Positions 7,702-16,851 are shown, counted from the stretch's first letter. The stretch: DNA of 64,000 nt from Lentzea sp. NBRC 102530 (GCF_030269365.1 NZ_BSTF01000008.1:345588-409587); one strand, 5' to 3'. Numbers and translations: made by a program. Notes: a model not told the origin generated them from the letters alone.

Positions 7702-9788
7702 TTGTTACCCCTCACGTTGTCAAGGGAACGGCGGGCGGCGGCGACGACGTTCTCCGTCGTGAAGCCGAACTCCTTGAACAGGACCTGGTAGTCGGCCGAG
7801 GCACCGAAGTGCTCGATCGACACGATCTCGCCGGCGTCGCCGACGTGGCGGTACCACGGCTGCGCGATGCCGGCCTCGACCGCCACGCGCGCCTTCACCG
7901 AGGACGGGATGACCGACTCGCGGTACTCCGAATCCTGCTTCTCGAACCAGTCGAGGGAAGGCATCGACACCACACGCACTGCAACGCCCTCGCCCTGCAG
8001 AACCTTTCCGGCCTCGGCCGCCATCTGCAGCTCGGAGCCCGTGCCGATGATCACAACCTCGGGGTTGTCGTCACCGAAGAGCACGTAACCGCCGCGCTTG
8101 ACGCCCTCGGCGTTCGTGCCCTCCAGGATCGGCAGGTTCTGCCGGGAGAGCGCGAGGCCCACCGGGCCGAGCTGCTCGATGACGGCCTTCCACGCGAACG
8201 CGGTCTCGTTGGCGTCACCGGGGCGGACCACGGCGAAGTCCGGGATCGCGCGCAGGGCGGCGAGGTGCTCGATCGGCTGGTGCGTCGGGCCGTCCTCACC
8301 GAGACCGATGGAGTCGTGCGTCCACACGTACGTGACGGCGGCCTGCATGATCGCGGCCAGGCGCACAGCGGGACGCATGTAGTCGGAGAACACGAGGAAC
8401 GTGCCGCCGAACGGACGGGTCGGGCCGTGCAGCGCGATGCCGTTGAGGATCATGCCCATGGCGTTCTCGCGGACACCGAAGTGCAGCACGCGGCCGTACG
8501 GGTCGGCGCTCCACATGCTCGTGGAGATGCCCTCGGGACCGAACGACTTGGCGCCCTTGATGGTGGTCAGGTTCGACTCGGCCAGGTCGGCCGAACCGCC
8601 CCACAGCTCCGGCAGGTGCTTCGCCAGCGCGTTGATGACCTCGCCGGAGGCCTTGCGGGTCGGGACCTCCTTGCCGCCCACCTCGTAGACGGGGAGGTCG
8701 GCGTCCCAGCCCTCGGGCAGCTCGCGCGACACCAGGCGGTCCAGCAGCGCCTTGTTCTCCGGGTTGGCCGAGGCCCACGCGTCGAACGACTTCTGCCACT
8801 CGGCCTTGGCGTGCTCGCCGCGCTTCACGACCTCACGGGCGTGCGCGAGGACCTCGTCGGTGACCTCGAAGGTCTGCTCGGGGTCGAAGCCGAGGACCTC
8901 CTTGGTGGCCTTGACCTCGTCCACGCCGAGCGCGGCACCGTGCGCGGCACCGGTGTTCTGCTTGTTCGGCGCCGGGTAGCCGATGATCGTGCGCAGCAGG
9001 ATGAACGACGGCTTGTCGGTGACGGCCTTGGCCTTCTCGACGGCCTCGAGGATGCCCTTGACGTTCTCGCCGGACTCGACGACCTGGACGTGCCAGCCGT
9101 AGGCCTCGTAGCGCTTCGCGGTGTCCTCGGACAGCGCGATCGTCGTGTCGTCCTCGATGGAGATCTTGTTGTCGTCGTAGAAGACGACCAGGTTGCCCAG
9201 CTGCTGGGTGCCCGCGAGCGACGACGCCTCGGAGGTGACGCCCTCCTCGATGTCGCCGTCGGAGGCGATCACGTAGATGTGGTGGTCGAACGGGCTCTGG
9301 CCCGGCGCGGCCGACGGGTCGAACAGACCGCGCTCGCGGCGGGCGGCCATGGCCATGCCGACCGCGGAGGCGAGACCGGAACCCAGCGGGCCGGTCGTGA
9401 TCTCGACGCCCCTGGTGTGGCCGTGCTCGGGGTGGCCCGGCGTCTTCGAGCCCCACTTGCGCAGCGACTTGAGGTCGTCGAGCTCCAGGCCGTAGCCCGA
9501 CAGGAACAGCTGGATGTACAGCGTCAGACTGGAGTGGCCCGCGGACAGCACGAACCGGTCGCGGCCGATCCAGTCCGCGTCCGCCGGGTCGTGCCGCATG
9601 ACGCGCTGGAACAGCGTGTACGCGAGCGGGGCGAGGCTCATCGCCGTACCGGGATGGCCGTTGCCGACGTTCTGCACGGCGTCGGCCGCGAGCACGCGCG
9701 CGGTGTCGACGGCGCGCTTGTCGAGCTCGGTCCAGTCGTCCGGCAGATCGGCCTTCGTGAGCCGGGTGATGTCGTCGGTGACGGTCAC
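7698..9788 (-). CDS. tkt: Transketolase
   Basis: A 696-residue thiamine-diphosphate enzyme transferring two-carbon ketol units. The TPP motif begins SDGDIEEG and runs to the NKISIE segment (residues about 157-195). HDSIGLGEDGPTHQPIEHL near residue 480 is the central pyrimidine-domain signature. It is the first gene of the operon. The upstream region 9789-10041 is shared with the divergent ctaB, so the operon promoter should lie there. Confidence 0.97.
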   Translation of the reverse strand: MTVTDDITRLTKADLPDDWTELDKRAVDTARVLAADAVQNVGNGHPGTAMSLAPLAYTLFQRVMRHDPADADWIGRDRFVLSAGHSSLTLYIQLFLSGYGLELDDLKSLRKWGSKTPGHPEHGHTRGVEITTGPLGSGLASAVGMAMAARRERGLFDPSAAPGQSPFDHHIYVIASDGDIEEGVTSEASSLAGTQQLGNLVVFYDDNKISIEDDTTIALSEDTAKRYEAYGWHVQVVESGENVKGILEAVEKAKAVTDKPSFILLRTIIGYPAPNKQNTGAAHGAALGVDEVKATKEVLGFDPEQTFEVTDEVLAHAREVVKRGEHAKAEWQKSFDAWASANPENKALLDRLVSRELPEGWDADLPVYEVGGKEVPTRKASGEVINALAKHLPELWGGSADLAESNLTTIKGAKSFGPEGISTSMWSADPYGRVLHFGVRENAMGMILNGIALHGPTRPFGGTFLVFSDYMRPAVRLAAIMQAAVTYVWTHDSIGLGEDGPTHQPIEHLAALRAIPDFAVVRPGDANETAFAWKAVIEQLGPVGLALSRQNLPILEGTNAEGVKRGGYVLFGDDNPEVVIIGTGSELQMAAEAGKVLQGEGVAVRVVSMPSLDWFEKQDSEYRESVIPSSVKARVAVEAGIAQPWYRHVGDAGEIVSIEHFGASADYQVLFKEFGFTTENVVAAARRSLDNVRGNK

Positions 9789-10041
9789 GGACTTACAGCT
9801 CCAAACTTTGTCGCTCGGGCGGGTGCCCAGGCCGTTCGGAATCGATCCCGAAGAGCCTGACCCGCATCTCTCCCACGTCCACCGGCCAGCCTAGTCCTGA
9901 GGGATTCAGAAGTTGCGCTGAAAGGTCGCAGGTCGGTGTGTGCCCAGGCACACGAGTACCCGAACGGGCTGTGAATATTGAACGCAGTTACCATCAGTCG
10001 CTGGAAATCCCACCACTTGCGACACCAGGAGCGTTCACGCG
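9789..10041. promoter_or_regulatory. divergent promoter region between tkt and ctaB
   Basis: 253 bp without a gene, holding the promoters for the leftward pentose-phosphate operon and the rightward ctaB. The bases near 9965-9985 are unusually AT-rich (GTGAATATTGAACGC). A short inverted repeat, GTGTGCCCAGGCACAC, is at 9938-9953. I cannot assign -35/-10 elements confidently, and no small ORF is convincing. Confidence 0.5.
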
Positions 10042-10965
10042 ATGAGTGCGGTCCTCGAGGCCCCGAACAGGTCGCCCCGCCAAGTTGTCGGCGCGTACGT
10101 GGCCCTCACCAAGCCTCGGGTCATCGAGCTCCTGCTGATCACCACGATCCCGGCGATGCTGCTGGCCCAGCACGGCCTGCCCCCGCTGTGGCTGATCGCC
10201 TGCACCCTGACCGGCGGCACGCTCGCCGCGGGGTCGGCAAATGCGCTCAACTGCTTCGTCGACGCCGACATCGACTCGGTGATGAAGCGGACGGCGGCCC
10301 GTCCACTCGCGCACAACGCCATCCCGCCGCGCAACGCCCTGATCTTCGGCGTCGTCCTCGGCATCGTCTCGTTCGCGTTCCTGTGGATCTTCGTCAACCT
10401 GATGTCGGCCGCGTTCGCGGTGGCGACCATCCTCTTCTACATCTTCGTCTACACGCTCGTGCTCAAGCGCCGCACCTCCCAGAACATCATCTGGGGCGGC
10501 ATGGCGGGCTGCATGCCGGTGATCATCGGCTGGAGCGCGGTGACGGGCACGGTCGAGTGGCCCGCCCTGGTCATGTTCGGCGTCATCTTCTTCTGGACGC
10601 CGCCCCACACCTGGGCCCTCGCGATGAAGTTCAAGGAGGACTACGCCCGCGCAGGCGTGCCGATGCTGCCCGTGGTGGCCACAGCGGCGCAGGTGACGCG
10701 GCAGATCGTGATCTACAGCTGGATCACCGTGGTCTGCACCCTCGCCCTCGCCCCCGTCACCTCCTGGATCTACGTGTCGGTGGCGGCCGCCTCCGGCCTG
10801 TGGTTCGCGATCTTCGCGCACAAGCTGCACAACGTCGTGCGCCGCGGCGGATCCACGAACACGATGAAGTTCTTCCACATGTCGAACCTCTACCTGATGC
10901 TCGTGTTCTGCGGTCTCGCCGTGGACGCCGTGGTCGGGTTGCCGGTGCTTGGCTGGCCGTTCTAG
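10042..10965 (+). CDS. ctaB: Protoheme IX farnesyltransferase (heme O synthase)
   Basis: A 307-residue UbiA-superfamily membrane protein that farnesylates heme B to heme O for the aa3 cytochrome oxidase. The first Asp motif is NCFVDADIDSVMKRTAARPL (near residues 71-90), with the N-x3-D-x3-D pattern. About eight further hydrophobic segments follow, and the second loop contains WALAMKFKEDYARAGVPMLP. ATG start at 10042. It works with ctaA (32746-33663) in the same window, as in mycobacteria. Confidence 0.96.
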   Translation: MSAVLEAPNRSPRQVVGAYVALTKPRVIELLLITTIPAMLLAQHGLPPLWLIACTLTGGTLAAGSANALNCFVDADIDSVMKRTAARPLAHNAIPPRNALIFGVVLGIVSFAFLWIFVNLMSAAFAVATILFYIFVYTLVLKRRTSQNIIWGGMAGCMPVIIGWSAVTGTVEWPALVMFGVIFFWTPPHTWALAMKFKEDYARAGVPMLPVVATAAQVTRQIVIYSWITVVCTLALAPVTSWIYVSVAAASGLWFAIFAHKLHNVVRRGGSTNTMKFFHMSNLYLMLVFCGLAVDAVVGLPVLGWPF

Positions 10966-10987
10966 CTGCACCTCCAGGCGTACGGCT

Positions 10988-12997
10988 GTGGCGCCCGTTG
11001 AGTTCACCGTCACCGGTGGTGAAGGTTCACCACTGGACTTCGTCGCGGCCCTGACGCCCGCGTCCTCGCTCGTCGTGATCACTGATCCGGGCGGGTGGGC
11101 GCAGGTCAGCGCGGGGCTCGCGGTCGGTTCCGCCGGGTCCGCCGTGGTCGCCACGGCGGTGCGGCCGCTGCGGTGCGCCGTGCTGGACCTCCGGCACTTC
11201 CCGTCGGCCTCCGGGTTGCCCTCGCTCGCGGACGTCCCCGGCGACGTGGTGGTCCTGCACGACTCGCGCTCCTGGGACTCGGGTCCCCTGGTCGCCTCGT
11301 TGCGCGCGCTGGGCCGTCCGGTGGTGCTCTTCACCGCCGTGCACAACTGGGTGTCCGGAGTGGACACCTCCTCGGTCGTCGTGGGGTGGAGCGCACCGCA
11401 CGTGGTGCTGGCCGTACCGCGTGCCGCCGGTGCGGTGCGGGTCGAGGACGCCCTGTGGCAGTTCCGCGAGCTGGAGCGCCGCGGGCAGATGACCTACACC
11501 TCGTTGCCCGCCCCGCCCGTCGTCGCGGACCGGCCCGTGTCGGTCGTGGTCGCGCTTCCCGGCGCCACGCAGGGGATCGCCGGGGCGTTGCGGCCGGGCG
11601 CCGACTACGAGGTGTGGGTGCGGGTCGGGGACGGGCCGGTGCTCGCCGACGACCTCAAGCTGCGGGCCGTGCTGAGCATGTCGGGGCGGCAGGTGGTGTC
11701 CGAGGTGTTCATGCTGCCCGCCGAGGGCCCCAGTGCGTGGGTGAACTTCGAGGTCAAGACTCCGTACGCCTCCGTGCCGTGGAGCGGTGAGCTGGTCATC
11801 TACTTCGGTGTGGTGCCGGTGCACGTGCAGCAGGTGGTGCTGCCGGTGGGGTCCGGCGAGCCGCGGACCTCGGCGCGGCTGCGGTTGTCGCGGACGTTCG
11901 CCGACCTGCCCGCCTCGCGGGCGGTGTCGGTGCTGGAGGTCGGGGAACGGGCGCTGGTCGCGTCCGGCGACGTGCCCTCGTGGGTGAGCACGGCCGGTGT
12001 GGCGATGGGGCTGCCCGCGCTGTCCGGGCTGGATCCCTGGTACGGCAAGGACTTCCCGGCCTACTGCACGGACCTCGCGTTCCTGGCCCGGCAGGGGGCG
12101 GAGGTGTACGCGCAGTTGTTCGCCGAGTCCGGTGGACGGCATTCAGCGCAGGCCGGCGACTCGAACCCCGCCGCTGCCCTTCGTCATGCCGCTCGTGTGA
12201 CCGGACGTCCTGCAGGCGTGACGATCGCTTCCGTCAGTCCTGGTGTCGTGCGCTGGCCTCTCGTCTACGACCTCCCCTTCACCGACGGCCCCCACCGCCT
12301 CTGCGCCTCCGTCGGCCAGTTCGGTCCGTTCGGCGCGGGCGGGCCGATCCCTGCGCACTGCCCGGTCCACGACCACAGCGGCAACGTCCTGTGCCCCTTC
12401 GGTTTCTGGGGCCTGTCGAGCGTTCTCGAACATCCCGTCGGTCCCCTGGTCCACCGCATCTCGCCGCGCCCGTGGCCGTTCGAGGTGTCGATGGCGGTGG
12501 ACGCCGGGATGGACCGCGGGCTGACCGAGCGGCACGTCACCGAGCTGATGTCGCAGATCCCGCCGCACTCCGTCACCTCCGCCTACGTGACGCCCCCTGA
12601 ACTCGGCCGGGTGCTGGCCGGCGAGACCATGGACGCCGTGCACCTGCATTTCCGCGAGGGGTTCCTCGACGCCGAGGAGATCGCACGGTGGGACAGCGCG
12701 GGAGTGTGGCCGCAGCCGCATTGGCCCGTGCGCAAGCCGTTGGTGGTGGGGACGTCACCGATGGTGGGACTCGTGCGGTCGTTCGTGGAGCACGGCGCGT
12801 CCGCTGTGGTGTGTCCGGACGAGGCGGTACCGCAGGACATGGCCGGCTGGGTCACCGGCATGCTGCTGGCGCGGGTCGGGTCCGGGATGGGCGCGGGGGA
12901 GGCGTTGCGGCAGGTGCGGTGGGAGATGCTCAGCCGCGGCAACGTGCTCGGGCTCGCGTACGCGTTGCACGGAAGTGCCGATCTGCGCGCACGCTGA
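10988..12997 (+). CDS. CHAT-like (caspase-fold) protein, probable loss of catalytic Cys
   Basis: A 669-residue protein from GTG 10988. The N-terminal third is a Rossmann-like alpha/beta segment without recognisable catalytic residues. The centre looks beta-rich (YEVWVRVGDGPV to YFGVVPVHVQQVVLPV, residues about 205-285). The C-terminal part resembles a CHAT peptidase: CPFGFWGLSSVLEHP, then AVHLHFREG at the position of the catalytic His. It ends with VEHGASAVVCPDEAVPQ and EALRQVRWEM. Where active CHATs read LSACETG this one reads VVGTSPMVG, so the usual catalytic Cys seems absent. It starts 22 bases after ctaB and is followed by a small helical gene. Function unknown. The CHAT call is motif-level inference. 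Confidence 0.5.
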   Translation: MAPVEFTVTGGEGSPLDFVAALTPASSLVVITDPGGWAQVSAGLAVGSAGSAVVATAVRPLRCAVLDLRHFPSASGLPSLADVPGDVVVLHDSRSWDSGPLVASLRALGRPVVLFTAVHNWVSGVDTSSVVVGWSAPHVVLAVPRAAGAVRVEDALWQFRELERRGQMTYTSLPAPPVVADRPVSVVVALPGATQGIAGALRPGADYEVWVRVGDGPVLADDLKLRAVLSMSGRQVVSEVFMLPAEGPSAWVNFEVKTPYASVPWSGELVIYFGVVPVHVQQVVLPVGSGEPRTSARLRLSRTFADLPASRAVSVLEVGERALVASGDVPSWVSTAGVAMGLPALSGLDPWYGKDFPAYCTDLAFLARQGAEVYAQLFAESGGRHSAQAGDSNPAAALRHAARVTGRPAGVTIASVSPGVVRWPLVYDLPFTDGPHRLCASVGQFGPFGAGGPIPAHCPVHDHSGNVLCPFGFWGLSSVLEHPVGPLVHRISPRPWPFEVSMAVDAGMDRGLTERHVTELMSQIPPHSVTSAYVTPPELGRVLAGETMDAVHLHFREGFLDAEEIARWDSAGVWPQPHWPVRKPLVVGTSPMVGLVRSFVEHGASAVVCPDEAVPQDMAGWVTGMLLARVGSGMGAGEALRQVRWEMLSRGNVLGLAYALHGSADLRAR

Positions 12998-13029
12998 ACC
13001 GGCGGGCCCGCCCGAGCGTTTGCTCGGTC

Positions 13030-13278
13030 ATGGTGAACTCGCAGGTCCAGTTGAACCAGGCGATCGCGGAACTGGTGCACCGCTTCGGTGACCGCGTGGA
13101 CGGTGACCTGATCGTCGACGCCGCCGTCGGGGCGTTCCACGACCTTCGTCGCACGGCCACGGTGGAGTCCTATCTGGCCGTGCTGACCGTGCGACGTGCA
13201 TCGCGTGAACTGGCGTTCGCCGCCGTTGGCGTCACGATGCCCGTGCAGCAGAAGGCCGGCCTCACGCCGGCGAAGTGA
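13030..13278 (+). CDS. small three-helix-bundle protein
   Basis: An 82-residue protein predicted to be all helical (AIAELVHRFGDRVDGDLIVD, then FHDLRRTATVESYLAVLT). The pattern resembles the three-helix-bundle dimerisation domain that precedes ArsC in some actinobacterial arsenate reductases and also occurs alone. It begins 33 bp after the CHAT-like gene on the same strand, so the two may be co-transcribed. Its 3' end overlaps the convergent gene 13262-13624 by 17 bp. Function unknown. Confidence 0.55.
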   Translation: MVNSQVQLNQAIAELVHRFGDRVDGDLIVDAAVGAFHDLRRTATVESYLAVLTVRRASRELAFAAVGVTMPVQQKAGLTPAK

Positions 13279-13624
13279 CCTCCAGGCACACGGTGTCCGC
13301 GCGGCTCACGGCCGTGCGGGCCAACGAGGACAACTCCACGAGGTGTGCGAACGCCTCGTGGAAGCCCATGCCGACGAGGGGCGCCCACGAGAGCGCGACG
13401 TCGTGCATGCGTGCCGGATCGGCTTTGACGAGCTGCGCGACCAACGCTTCGGGCAGCTCGACAACGTTGTCGTCGGGCAGAGGCGCCCAAACCTCGTTGA
13501 ACACCTCATGCCACACGACGACGGCTGCACGCGGGTCGTAGTCGCCGACCGCGACCGACTCCGTGCCGTTGCGAACGAAGAACGTGCTCAGGACGCCACC
13601 TTGGTCAGAAGGTCCTCGACGCAC
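13262..13624 (-). CDS. small acidic protein of unknown function
   Basis: Up to 120 residues; I do not recognise the family. The body is acidic and hydrophobic (AAVVVWHEVFNEVWAPLPD, HDVALSWAPLVGMGFHEAFA) with no membrane segment. The GTG at 13624 lies inside the HD-domain gene (37-bp overlap), so translation is probably coupled and the exact start is uncertain. It is last in the 13262-15958 minus-strand cassette. Confidence 0.5.
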   Translation of the reverse strand: MRRGPSDQGGVLSTFFVRNGTESVAVGDYDPRAAVVVWHEVFNEVWAPLPDDNVVELPEALVAQLVKADPARMHDVALSWAPLVGMGFHEAFAHLVELSSLARTAVSRADTVCLEVTSPA

Positions 13625-14241
13625 GGGTCGTCGAGGGACTCAACGATGCACTTCCACAACAGGAGGTTCGTCTCGGCCCACTTGGTGTAGGTCGCGGCGG
13701 CCTCCGCGTCGTAAAAGTAGTAGCCCTCGTCGGCTTTGCCCACCTGCTCGCCCACGATCTTGTGCGCGAGTTCGCGCAACGTGATGCCGTTCTCCTGCAG
13801 GTACTTGTGCGCCAGCACGACCGGCGTCACCGGCAGCGCCTTGAACAGCGTGTCCGCGTCGGACAGCGCCTGCGCCTCCAGCGAGATGTCCCGCGACCGG
13901 GTGCGCATCTCGGCTTCGAGCACGATCCGTTCGATCCACTCGATGTCGCCGATGGACACCCCGGCGACGAACAACGTCCTGCGCCGCAACGCCGCGCCGT
14001 CCGTCGGCAGCGAGTTGCGCCGGACCATGTAGTTCAGGTCGTGCACCAGGGCCGCGACCTCGACGACGTCCCGTGCGGCGCCGTTGCGTTCGGCGAAGTG
14101 CACGGACTTGTCGCGGACGAAGCTCACGTGGTGCCAGCCGTGGAACTGGAGCTTCGCGGCGAGGTCCTCGCACAGCCGCCTCACGCGCTGCTCCACGTCC
14201 CCTATGACAGACCTCGGAATCTCTGTGCGCGTACGCATCAT
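13588..14241 (-). CDS. HD-domain phosphohydrolase-like protein
   Basis: About 217 residues. HD-superfamily metal ligands are recognisable: HGWHH near residue 33, VAALVHDLNY near residue 60 (the HD pair) and LSDADTLFKA near residue 124. This is the arrangement of HD hydrolases acting on nucleotides or phosphoesters. The start is chosen at ATG 14241 because GGGAGGG lies just upstream. It follows the cupin-like gene by 58 bp and overlaps the next gene. No substrate can be read from the sequence. Confidence 0.6.
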   Translation of the reverse strand: MMRTRTEIPRSVIGDVEQRVRRLCEDLAAKLQFHGWHHVSFVRDKSVHFAERNGAARDVVEVAALVHDLNYMVRRNSLPTDGAALRRRTLFVAGVSIGDIEWIERIVLEAEMRTRSRDISLEAQALSDADTLFKALPVTPVVLAHKYLQENGITLRELAHKIVGEQVGKADEGYYFYDAEAAATYTKWAETNLLLWKCIVESLDDPCVEDLLTKVAS

Positions 14242-14299
14242 CAGCCCTCCCTGCCAGGTGGGCTGATGGTATGCGCGTGGCGGGCCGCTCAACGGCCGT

Positions 14300-14947
14300 T
14301 CACAGATGGTTCGTCAGATCCCCCAGCCGGTCCTCGACGGGCACGTGCCGGTGGCTGACGCCGGTGTCCGGGTCGTAGCTGAGGCTCCACGGGTTCACCG
14401 CACGGGACTTGACCAGGAACGTCATGGTGCCGTCGGCCGCGCGCGGGATGCGGTGGAACTCGTGCGCGTGCAACGTGCCGGTGGTGCCCTCGGTGCACTG
14501 GGTGCGGTTCGTGAGTTCGGTGCCGACGACCGTGCGGCCGCCCACCCCGAGCCTGGCGTCGAAACGTTCGTGCAGGTAGGCGCCGCTGAGGATGGTGGTG
14601 CAGAAGTGGTAGCGGTGGTTGTGCACGGAGTCCGCGTAGCCCGCGCGCCAGTCGCGCAGTGGCTTGTACTCGTGCAGCCAGAACGTGAACGGCTCGTCCG
14701 CCACGTCGCGCAGGCACCAGGCGTAGTGCGTCGTCGTCTCGCGGGAGTGTGCGATCACCCAGGTCGCCTCCTGGGGTGTCAGCGCGTCGATGTGCGCGCG
14801 CAGCTCCTTGCGGAGCTCGGGACGGGTGGCCCAGTCGCGGAACCACGTGCCGACGTCGTCCCAGTGGTCGGCGACCGGGAATTCGGCGCGCTGCACCCCG
14901 GCGGCGAGCTCGTCGAGCGCGGACAACCCGGTGAACTCGGCTAGCAA
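14300..14947 (-). CDS. cupin-like protein of unknown function
   Basis: A 215-residue soluble protein. SVHNHRYHFCTTILSGAYLH (near residues 109-128) has the H-x-H and glycine spacing of cupin motif 1, and LHAHEFHRIP (near residues 163-172) could supply the last metal ligand. The pattern is reminiscent of cysteine-dioxygenase-type cupins, but the canonical Glu is missing, so the assignment is weak. It starts at TTG 14947, 6 nt after the upstream membrane gene, with GGAG about 10 nt upstream. Second gene of the four-gene cassette. Confidence 0.45.
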   Translation of the reverse strand: MLAEFTGLSALDELAAGVQRAEFPVADHWDDVGTWFRDWATRPELRKELRAHIDALTPQEATWVIAHSRETTTHYAWCLRDVADEPFTFWLHEYKPLRDWRAGYADSVHNHRYHFCTTILSGAYLHERFDARLGVGGRTVVGTELTNRTQCTEGTTGTLHAHEFHRIPRAADGTMTFLVKSRAVNPWSLSYDPDTGVSHRHVPVEDRLGDLTNHL

Positions 14948-14953
14948 GATCGA

Positions 14954-15958
14954 TCAGCTCCTCAACTGAGCGGATGCGGAGAATTCGCGCCGGAAAGCGT
15001 GGAACTTGCGTTCCAGTTCCACGAACCCGTCCGTGGTGAGTGACTCGCCGGTGACCTTCTCGAACAGCGCCGCGAAGTCGTTGCGGGAAGTCGCCGGCGT
15101 GATGGCGAAGTGGTAGCCGGCCTTGGAATTGCTGATGCGCAGGAACTCCGCGCGTTCCATCGCGTAAAGGAACGAACTTTCGGTGAACCTGAGCGTGCGC
15201 GGATACGGCCTGAGCACTCCCGCGGTGTTGCTGTAGAGCGTGAGCCACGCGGAGTCGTCGAACAACTCGAGCCGGTCGAGCGGCGGATCCGAAACGATGG
15301 TGACGTCGATGCGGGAACACCGGCTGCGGGCCGCGAACAGCCCGACGAGCCCAATGCCGATCTGCTCCTTCAACCGTTCCTGGATCTCGTCGTAGTCGCC
15401 GTCCGCGCCTTCGTTGCGCAGCAGATAACGCGCCCGCCCGCTGATGGCGTTGTCGTCGCGCGGGTCGGCCAGCACGGCCCTGAGCTCGCACTCGGTCTGG
15501 CTGAGCAGCACTCTTCCCGCCGCGTACCGGCCGGCGAACCCGCGGAAGCAGTACAGCCGGGTCCGTTCCAGGTCCTGCATCATCAGCTGGTTGAAGACCG
15601 GGTCGGGCTTCGCCGTCGGCTCGAACACGTGGCTGGGGAAGAACTCGCGGTCGAGCGCGCGATACTCCTCCGTCAGCTCTTTGAGCGCTTTGCGGCTCTC
15701 CTCGATGACCGGCGCGAGCAGTGCCTTCTGGGCGGCTTTCGACGTGATCAACGTTTGCGTGAAGCTCACGACGGCGGAAATCAGCGTGCCCGTACCCAGT
15801 GCTGTCAGCAGGTTTCTCGCTGTCCCGGAATCCATTTGACTGGAAATGGCCAGTGAGGCCCCGGACGTGACGACGAGTATGAGGAGGAGCAACCCGGTCC
15901 GAGTCCAGAACAACTCCTGGATCAGGTTGCTGCGGATGCCTCCGGCCTCCGCGGACAC
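14954..15958 (-). CDS. two-TM protein with cytoplasmic PLD-like or sensor domain
   Basis: 334 residues from GTG 15958, chosen because GGAGGT lies 7 nt upstream; a TTG at 16057 would add 33 residues. Two membrane helices (TGLLLLILVVTSGASLAI near residues 17-38, then a segment near 45-70) are followed by a soluble domain of about 260 residues. The domain contains RTRLYCFRGFAGRYAAGRVL, IDVTIVSDPP and SAWLTLYSNTAGVLRPYP. Its beta-alpha pattern suggests a degenerate phospholipase-D-like or ligand-sensing domain, but no HKD motif is present. It heads the cassette with the cupin-like, HD and small acidic genes, a sensor-plus-effector arrangement. Function unknown. Confidence 0.5.
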   Translation of the reverse strand: MSAEAGGIRSNLIQELFWTRTGLLLLILVVTSGASLAISSQMDSGTARNLLTALGTGTLISAVVSFTQTLITSKAAQKALLAPVIEESRKALKELTEEYRALDREFFPSHVFEPTAKPDPVFNQLMMQDLERTRLYCFRGFAGRYAAGRVLLSQTECELRAVLADPRDDNAISGRARYLLRNEGADGDYDEIQERLKEQIGIGLVGLFAARSRCSRIDVTIVSDPPLDRLELFDDSAWLTLYSNTAGVLRPYPRTLRFTESSFLYAMERAEFLRISNSKAGYHFAITPATSRNDFAALFEKVTGESLTTDGFVELERKFHAFRREFSASAQLRS

Positions 15959-16288
15959 GTGTCCCACCTCCTGGGTCACCAGATTGGTCGCTACCCGAAC
16001 GGACGAATGCGGTCGGTGTCCGATCAAGTGCGCGGAGTTACTGTACGCGTCGGTCAAAAGATAAGGAAGCTGCTATTCGTGCGACATTCAGTCCCGGAAT
16101 AAACGCCCGTGAGCGCAGTGGACGGCCCGCATCCGTGCGCTTCGGTGACGCCGTGTCGCCGCCACCTCCGAACGGGGCGGGTGAGGGTGACCCACCCACC
16201 CGAACGCGCCTACTGCCGGTGGGGTGGGCCGGTCGGACGCGGTGGGTGCTACACGCCGCTCACACCGCTCCGAATACGCTCACCGACC
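15959..16288. promoter_or_regulatory. divergent intergenic region, no gene seen
   Basis: 330 bp between the 2-TM sensor (minus) and the FKBP lipoprotein (plus). The part near 16040-16080 is relatively AT-rich (AAAAGATAAGG) and is the best place for the leftward promoter. The part next to the lipoprotein is very GC-rich with GGTG/CACC repeats. No small ORF or RNA fold stands out. Confidence 0.45.
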
Positions 16289-16807
16289 ATGCGTAACGTC
16301 CTGATCGCGTCCCTGGCCCTCGTGGCGGCAGCCGGCCTCGCGGGCTGCGCCGGCTCGGCCCAGCCCTCCGCGGGTGGTGGCTCGACCGCCGCGCCCACGA
16401 ACCCCTGCAAGGCCGACGACTTCAAGGTCAGCGGCGACTTCGGGAAGGCGCCCACCGTCGAGGTGCCGAACTGCAAGCCCACCGAGGAACTGATCATCAA
16501 GGACCTGGTGCCCGGCACCGGCGCCGAGGTGAAGGCGGGCTCGACGGCCACGGTCAACTACCAGCTCACGACCTTCTCCGACAAGAAGGTGCTGGACAGC
16601 TCGTTCAAGCGCGGCGAGCCGTTCCCGGTGGAGAACGTCGGCCAGGCGCAGGTCATCGACGGCTGGAACGAGGGGATCATCGGCCTCAAGGAGAACGGCC
16701 GCCGCCTGCTCGTCGTGCCGCCCGCCAAGGGCTACGGCAAGGGCGGCAACGGCATCCAGCCCAACGAGACGCTGATCTTCGTCATCGACGGCGTCAAGGT
16801 CAGCTGA
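16289..16807 (+). CDS. FKBP-type peptidyl-prolyl isomerase, lipoprotein
   Basis: A 172-residue secreted lipoprotein with an FKBP domain that isomerises X-Pro bonds outside the membrane. ATG 16289 opens a signal peptide ending in the lipobox LAGC near residue 18. A Ser/Gly/Thr-rich linker follows, then the FKBP core: LVPGTGAEVKAGSTATVNYQ, FDS-like SSFKRGEPFPV and GWNEGIIGLKENGRRLLVVP. Catalytic-pocket positions look conserved. It is a single gene closed by a strong terminator. Confidence 0.93.
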   Translation: MRNVLIASLALVAAAGLAGCAGSAQPSAGGGSTAAPTNPCKADDFKVSGDFGKAPTVEVPNCKPTEELIIKDLVPGTGAEVKAGSTATVNYQLTTFSDKKVLDSSFKRGEPFPVENVGQAQVIDGWNEGIIGLKENGRRLLVVPPAKGYGKGGNGIQPNETLIFVIDGVKVS

Positions 16808-16818
16808 CCTCGTGGTGC

Positions 16819-16850
16819 AAAGGCCCGGTTCGAGGTCGAACCGGGCCTTT
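16819..16850. terminator. bidirectional intrinsic terminator
   Basis: A perfect 15-bp inverted repeat, AAAGGCCCGGTTCGA at 16819-16833 and its complement at 16836-16850, with a 2-nt centre. It gives A-tract/T-tract ends in both directions and lies between the convergent FKBP and cold-shock-like genes. Confidence 0.88.
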
Positions 16851-16851
16851 C

